From contig NTKG01000007.1 in NCBI GenBank assembly GCA_002457305.1, positions 1 through 38,797 of the forward strand: a stretch of DNA of 38,797 nucleotides. The letters run 5' to 3'. Of the stretch, positions 35,283 to 38,797 are shown one piece after another. The position numbers and the translations under genes were made by a program. The stretch comes from Bacteroidetes bacterium MED-G21. Its GTDB lineage: Bacteria; Bacteroidota; Bacteroidia; Flavobacteriales; UBA7430. Positions within the stretch are counted from its first letter, which is position 1. Every line of letters begins with the position of its first letter. The notes below the pieces were generated by a model that searched no databases, was not told the DNA's origin, and saw only the letters and a list, made by a program, of their open reading frames with translations.

Positions 35283-38237
35283 TTATAAATTTAATTGAAG
35301 CGATAAATTAAATTGTGGTGCATAGAAGAAATCTCTAAATGCATACTCTTGTCCATTGAATGGGTAGTACCATCTGTTTCTTGCGCTTAGAAGATTTCTA
35401 GCACTTAAAGATAAAGTACTATTATCTAAAATTTGGTGACTTAATTTTATATTAAGCATAGGTTGAGGTGCCTGATATACATCAACAGCTCCTTTTTGAA
35501 CAATTACAATATTTTTTCCTGAAACATTAAAGTTTGCACCAAGGGACCATTTGTTTTTTTGGTATTGAGAGTAAAAATTAATTATGTATGGCGATTGACC
35601 AAACATAGGCCTTGTCTCAGAGTGATTTGGGTCGAAAGCTCTAATAAGTTCTAGCTCTAATGAATCTATTTTAGTTTCAGATTTGATTAATGAAGTGTTA
35701 AATCCAATATTCAAGTATTCATTTTCATCAAATACAAATTTCTTTTTGGCTTCAAATTCAATTCCAATTAATGAAGCTTCATCAACGTTTCTCCAAGATA
35801 ACTCAACATTTTGAGCTTGAGGGTTCATGACTTGCTCTATAGGATTTTTAAACTTTTTATAAAATCCAGAAATTGATAACAGTCCAGCTCCTGAGGTGTA
35901 TTTTTCTAATCTTAGGTCAATGTTGGTTACCAATGTACGTTGTAAATTAGGATTTCCAACAAATTGGAATGTAGTTTCAAAATCATACCACGAAATAGGT
36001 GCAATTTCTCTGAAACTAGGTCGTGCCAAAGTTTTGCTATATGAGGCTCGCAGGTGAGTATTCTCATCAATACTAAATTTGGTGTTAAAAGCAGGAAGAA
36101 TATCATTATTATTTAACTCACCAACATCTTGAGCGGTATCTGCACTAGTTGCAAGTATTTCAGCATTTTCAAATCTAGCTCCAAATGTAATTTCAATCCT
36201 TTCATTAGGATGTAGAGTACTCATTAAGTATGAACTTAATATTTTTTGTTCGGCTTTATAGTTGTTCTTAATTTCTGTATTATCAATTACATTTATGAAT
36301 TCACCCTGGCCTCCTAAACTATTATTTGATTGGCCAACAACCATGTTGGTCGAGTCAAAGTATTCATCTAAATTATTGTTGTAATCAACACCTTGCGATG
36401 TAAAAGTGTATCTATATTCTATGTTTTCTCTACTTTTATTTAAGTAATAAAAGCCAGCTTTTACAAAGTCTTCTTCATTAATATTGAGTTTGTAGTCAGA
36501 TTTGAAATTTATATTATTTTCATCCAAATAACGATAGTATCTTGTTGGAGCAGGATATAAATTTGCCTGAATAGAATATGTTGGAATAGTGTCTAAATAA
36601 AAGTCTCCTGTTTCATCATCTTCTAGAGTTAAAAATTCATATGAGTTTGTAAATACCCTTAAGTCAGGAGTGTTTTGATAAGATTTTGTAACACCTAGAT
36701 TCCATTTAAGCTGAGATGTTTTATTTCCTTCAAAATTATGCTCTCCTGACAATTGAGCAGTTTGCATTTGTCTCTCTAGATATCTTTGAGTTCTTTGTTC
36801 TTCATAAAGTCCAACTGCGTCAGACATATTTTCTCCATCAAAATATCTAGCAGAGCTTTGACCACTTTGATTAAGCATCATAACCAAATTTAATTTATGG
36901 TCTTCTTCAAACTTCAAAGAGGCATTCGTAAATAATGACCCAAATATATTTTCATCTCCTCGAGATTCTAAACCAATTTTTTGAGGAATTAATGTTTCAG
37001 AATCTACCCCAGTTTGTTTGAATCTACCAAATTCTGCATTTTCATAAAACGCGTATTTTTTATTGTAACTTATACCAGAATTAAATCCAATTTCTTTACG
37101 ATTTAATACATATTTATTACCTACACTAAAATTAAATGATTGATTCAATCCAGATTTAAATCTTATTGGATCCCAATCTTTAGAAAAAGAGTTTGAAGCA
37201 ATAGTAAGAGAATCGTTTGCGACAACTCTTGATTGCTCAATCCAGAACCATCTATCGGTCCATCCATTGAAGTTACCATTAGCATCTTGAACGTCTTCTA
37301 GTGACATATCTGCGTAAACTGGGTCTTGTGATTGAGCATAGTAAAAAGCTTCTTCAAATGAGGATGTAGAATAATTATTGATGCCATTTTCTAAAATAAA
37401 GTTAGGAATATCTCTTGATCCATCATCGTATCCCAACCAATCTGTAGAACTACTTTCTTGACCTAAAAAATTGTCATTTATATTAGAAAGATTAGAATAA
37501 CCAGAACTGTACTTGACAGAAATTTCTAATGAATCAGGAAAGTCACTTGTATAAACATCAACCATTCCTCCGGTAAAGTTTCCAGGTAGGTCGGGTGTAA
37601 AGGTTTTAAATACGAGTATATTATCTATGACATTCGATGGGATTAGATCCATTTGAACAGAGTTCTTGTTTGGGTCTAAACTTGGAATTGCTATGCCGTT
37701 AAGTGTTGCCAAGCTATATCGATCACTAAGTCCTCTAACAAAAACATATTTACCTCCTTGTACATTTACTCCGCTCACATTTTTAACCGCATCTGCTGCA
37801 TTTGATACACCGGTAACATTCATCTGCTTTTTTGAAAGCGTATTAATCATTCCGACAGCCTTTTTTTGGACATTAACTACGTAAGATTCATCTTTTCTAT
37901 CCACTTTGGTGATGAGTTCTACAGCACTAATTGTATAGCTGTCTGAAATAAGTTCAAAATTTAAAGTAAGATCTTGGTTTATGTTTACTTCAATAGTATC
38001 ATTTTGGTATGAAATGTATTGACATATAATTTTTTTCGAACCAGATTCAATATTTGATAATTCATAGTTACCCTCAAAATCAGTAATTGTTCCATTATTA
38101 GTTCCTAATACAAATATTGCAGCTCCAATTAATTCTTCTCCGGAGCTTTTGTCGGTTATTTTACCACTTATTTTGTAGGATTGACAATAGATAATTTGCG
38201 TGATAAGTGTACAGAATAATATTGATCGGAATTTCAT
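35283..38237 (-). CDS. TonB-dependent outer-membrane receptor
   Basis: 984 residues. Signal peptide MKFRSILFCTLITQIIYCQ. A carboxypeptidase-regulatory-like domain (about 20-105) has KISGKITDKSSGEELIGAAI and DFEGNYELSNIESG. The plug (about 120-240) has NAADAVKNVSGVNVQGGKYV, FVRGLSDRYSLATLNGI and DLIPSNVIDNILVFKTFTPD. The rest is beta-barrel, including HLRASYSKTLARPSFREIAP and ending APQFNLSLQLNL, a terminal aromatic/leucine strand. There is no SusD partner, so it is not a standard SusCD pair. It is divergent from a secreted beta-helix-like gene across 176 bases. The substrate is unknown; the neighbour may be its surface partner. Confidence 0.92.
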   Translation of the reverse strand: MKFRSILFCTLITQIIYCQSYKISGKITDKSSGEELIGAAIFVLGTNNGTITDFEGNYELSNIESGSKKIICQYISYQNDTIEVNINQDLTLNFELISDSYTISAVELITKVDRKDESYVVNVQKKAVGMINTLSKKQMNVTGVSNAADAVKNVSGVNVQGGKYVFVRGLSDRYSLATLNGIAIPSLDPNKNSVQMDLIPSNVIDNILVFKTFTPDLPGNFTGGMVDVYTSDFPDSLEISVKYSSGYSNLSNINDNFLGQESSSTDWLGYDDGSRDIPNFILENGINNYSTSSFEEAFYYAQSQDPVYADMSLEDVQDANGNFNGWTDRWFWIEQSRVVANDSLTIASNSFSKDWDPIRFKSGLNQSFNFSVGNKYVLNRKEIGFNSGISYNKKYAFYENAEFGRFKQTGVDSETLIPQKIGLESRGDENIFGSLFTNASLKFEEDHKLNLVMMLNQSGQSSARYFDGENMSDAVGLYEEQRTQRYLERQMQTAQLSGEHNFEGNKTSQLKWNLGVTKSYQNTPDLRVFTNSYEFLTLEDDETGDFYLDTIPTYSIQANLYPAPTRYYRYLDENNINFKSDYKLNINEEDFVKAGFYYLNKSRENIEYRYTFTSQGVDYNNNLDEYFDSTNMVVGQSNNSLGGQGEFINVIDNTEIKNNYKAEQKILSSYLMSTLHPNERIEITFGARFENAEILATSADTAQDVGELNNNDILPAFNTKFSIDENTHLRASYSKTLARPSFREIAPISWYDFETTFQFVGNPNLQRTLVTNIDLRLEKYTSGAGLLSISGFYKKFKNPIEQVMNPQAQNVELSWRNVDEASLIGIEFEAKKKFVFDENEYLNIGFNTSLIKSETKIDSLELELIRAFDPNHSETRPMFGQSPYIINFYSQYQKNKWSLGANFNVSGKNIVIVQKGAVDVYQAPQPMLNIKLSHQILDNSTLSLSARNLLSARNRWYYPFNGQEYAFRDFFYAPQFNLSLQLNL

Positions 38238-38294
38238 ATCAGTTAATTAAGTTTAAATGCAAAAAAAGACTACTAATGTTAACAAAGTATTTAG

Positions 38295-38350
38295 TCAATA
38301 TTAATTAAATATAAACTTAATTAATAAATATAACAGATAATTAATATTGA
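38295..38350. promoter_or_regulatory. 13-base inverted repeat between receptor and beta-helix genes
   Basis: TCAATATTAATTA (38295-38307) is the exact reverse complement of TAATTAATATTGA (38338-38350), 30 bases apart, inside the 176-base divergent promoter region. It could bind a shared regulator. The region is very AT-rich, so chance is possible but not likely for 13 bases. No exact TAnnTTTG box is seen on either side. Confidence 0.35.
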
Positions 38351-38413
38351 TTAAACGTTGTGATAATTTTTCATTTTGATATTTGTCCTCGAATAATTAA
38401 AATTTAAAAACAA

Positions 38414-38797
38414 ATGAAAACAAAAATTACGCTATTATTTTTTTTAATGATTAACCTAACATTATTCGCCCAAGGTGATGTTACAGTTACAGACAATGTA
38501 GGTTCAGGTGACGTTTATTGGACAGCAAATAACACTTATCATTTAGATGGTAGTGTCTTTGTAAATGCCGGCACAACACTTTATATCGAGGCAGGAACAG
38601 TGATTAAAGGTATGTCTGGTGTTGGTGAAGAATCATCATATTTATGTGTTGCAAGAGATGGTATGATTATGGCTGAAGGAACTTCGGATGCGCCAATTAT
38701 ATTCACTTTTGAGGCAGATCCATTAGATGGATCTACACCAGTAACTACAAGAGGACAATGGGGTGGATTAATTGTATTAGGTAATGCAAGTTTAAAT
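38414..38797 (+). CDS. Secreted beta-helix-like surface protein, N-terminal part (3' end outside window)
   Basis: 128 codons are visible and the frame is open to the window edge. Signal peptide MKTKITLLFFLMINLTLFAQ. The mature start reads VTVTDNVGSGDVYWTANN, then GSVFVNAGTTLYIEAGTVIK, and later MIMAEGTSDAPIIFTFEA and RGQWGGLIVLGNASLN. This turn-by-turn pattern is that of large right-handed beta-helix-type surface proteins of Bacteroidota, which often end in a T9SS sorting tail; that tail would lie beyond the window. It is divergent from a TonB-dependent receptor, which suggests joint use at the outer membrane. Function is unknown. Confidence 0.7.
   Translation, partial: MKTKITLLFFLMINLTLFAQGDVTVTDNVGSGDVYWTANNTYHLDGSVFVNAGTTLYIEAGTVIKGMSGVGEESSYLCVARDGMIMAEGTSDAPIIFTFEADPLDGSTPVTTRGQWGGLIVLGNASLN

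Noticed and set aside
1-38797. CRISPR arrays, tRNA genes, insertion sequences or prophage
   Set aside because: No regularly spaced direct repeats, no tRNA-like fold with CCA end, and no transposase or integrase was seen on either strand.

Overview
This window looks like chromosomal DNA from a low-GC marine-type Bacteroidota, most likely Flavobacteriales. The evidence is: type IX secretion (T9SS) cargo with both A-type and B-type sorting tails; a TonB-dependent receptor with a carboxypeptidase-regulatory-like front end; a DUF6427-type membrane protein beside purD; futalosine-route menaquinone synthesis (mqnC); many upstream regions carrying the Bacteroidota -7 box TAnnTTTG instead of a sigma-70 -10 box; and almost no Shine-Dalgarno sequences. 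I see no tRNA, rRNA, CRISPR array, insertion sequence or phage gene. No gene-free stretch exceeds 300 bases; the longest is 16685-16962.

Layout. 1-1529 (+) is the tail of an HprK-like kinase gene followed by a NTP_transf_5-type nucleotidyltransferase, probably the end of a peptide or polysaccharide cluster lying mostly outside the window. 1526-2500 (-) and 2550-2711 (+) are small membrane proteins. 2774-7394 (-) is a tight lepA / acyl-CoA carboxylase beta / purD operon. 7523-11462 (+) is a small secreted protein overlapping a 1175-residue T9SS adhesin. 11489-13250 (-) is mqnC-ribE. 13288-19859 (+) is a housekeeping run: leucyl aminopeptidase, pdxA, DUF177, rpmF (58 codons), fabH, accB, accC. 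19915-21837 (-) is dxs. 22028-25756 holds a single-pass membrane TPR protein facing a periplasmic TPR-CHAT caspase-like protein, overlapping tail to tail. 25928-28815 (+) is asnS-rpoN. 28910-32997 (+) is an ArsR-type regulator, a gingipain-family (C25) T9SS peptidase and a small lipoprotein. 33056-35195 (-) is a SulP transporter with a beta-carbonic anhydrase. 35283-38237 (-) is a TonB-dependent receptor, divergent from a secreted beta-helix-like protein that runs off the right edge.

How the genes work together. accB, accC and fabH feed fatty-acid initiation. dxs and mqnC serve isoprenoid and menaquinone synthesis. SulP plus carbonic anhydrase is a plausible bicarbonate-supply unit. Two full T9SS cargo proteins share one sequence module, and a third probable cargo protein begins at the right edge. 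The least explained parts are the CHAT/TPR locus, the small secreted partner of the adhesin, the tandem two-cysteine repeats in that adhesin, and the inverted repeats in the promoter regions of the C25 peptidase and of the TonB/beta-helix pair.
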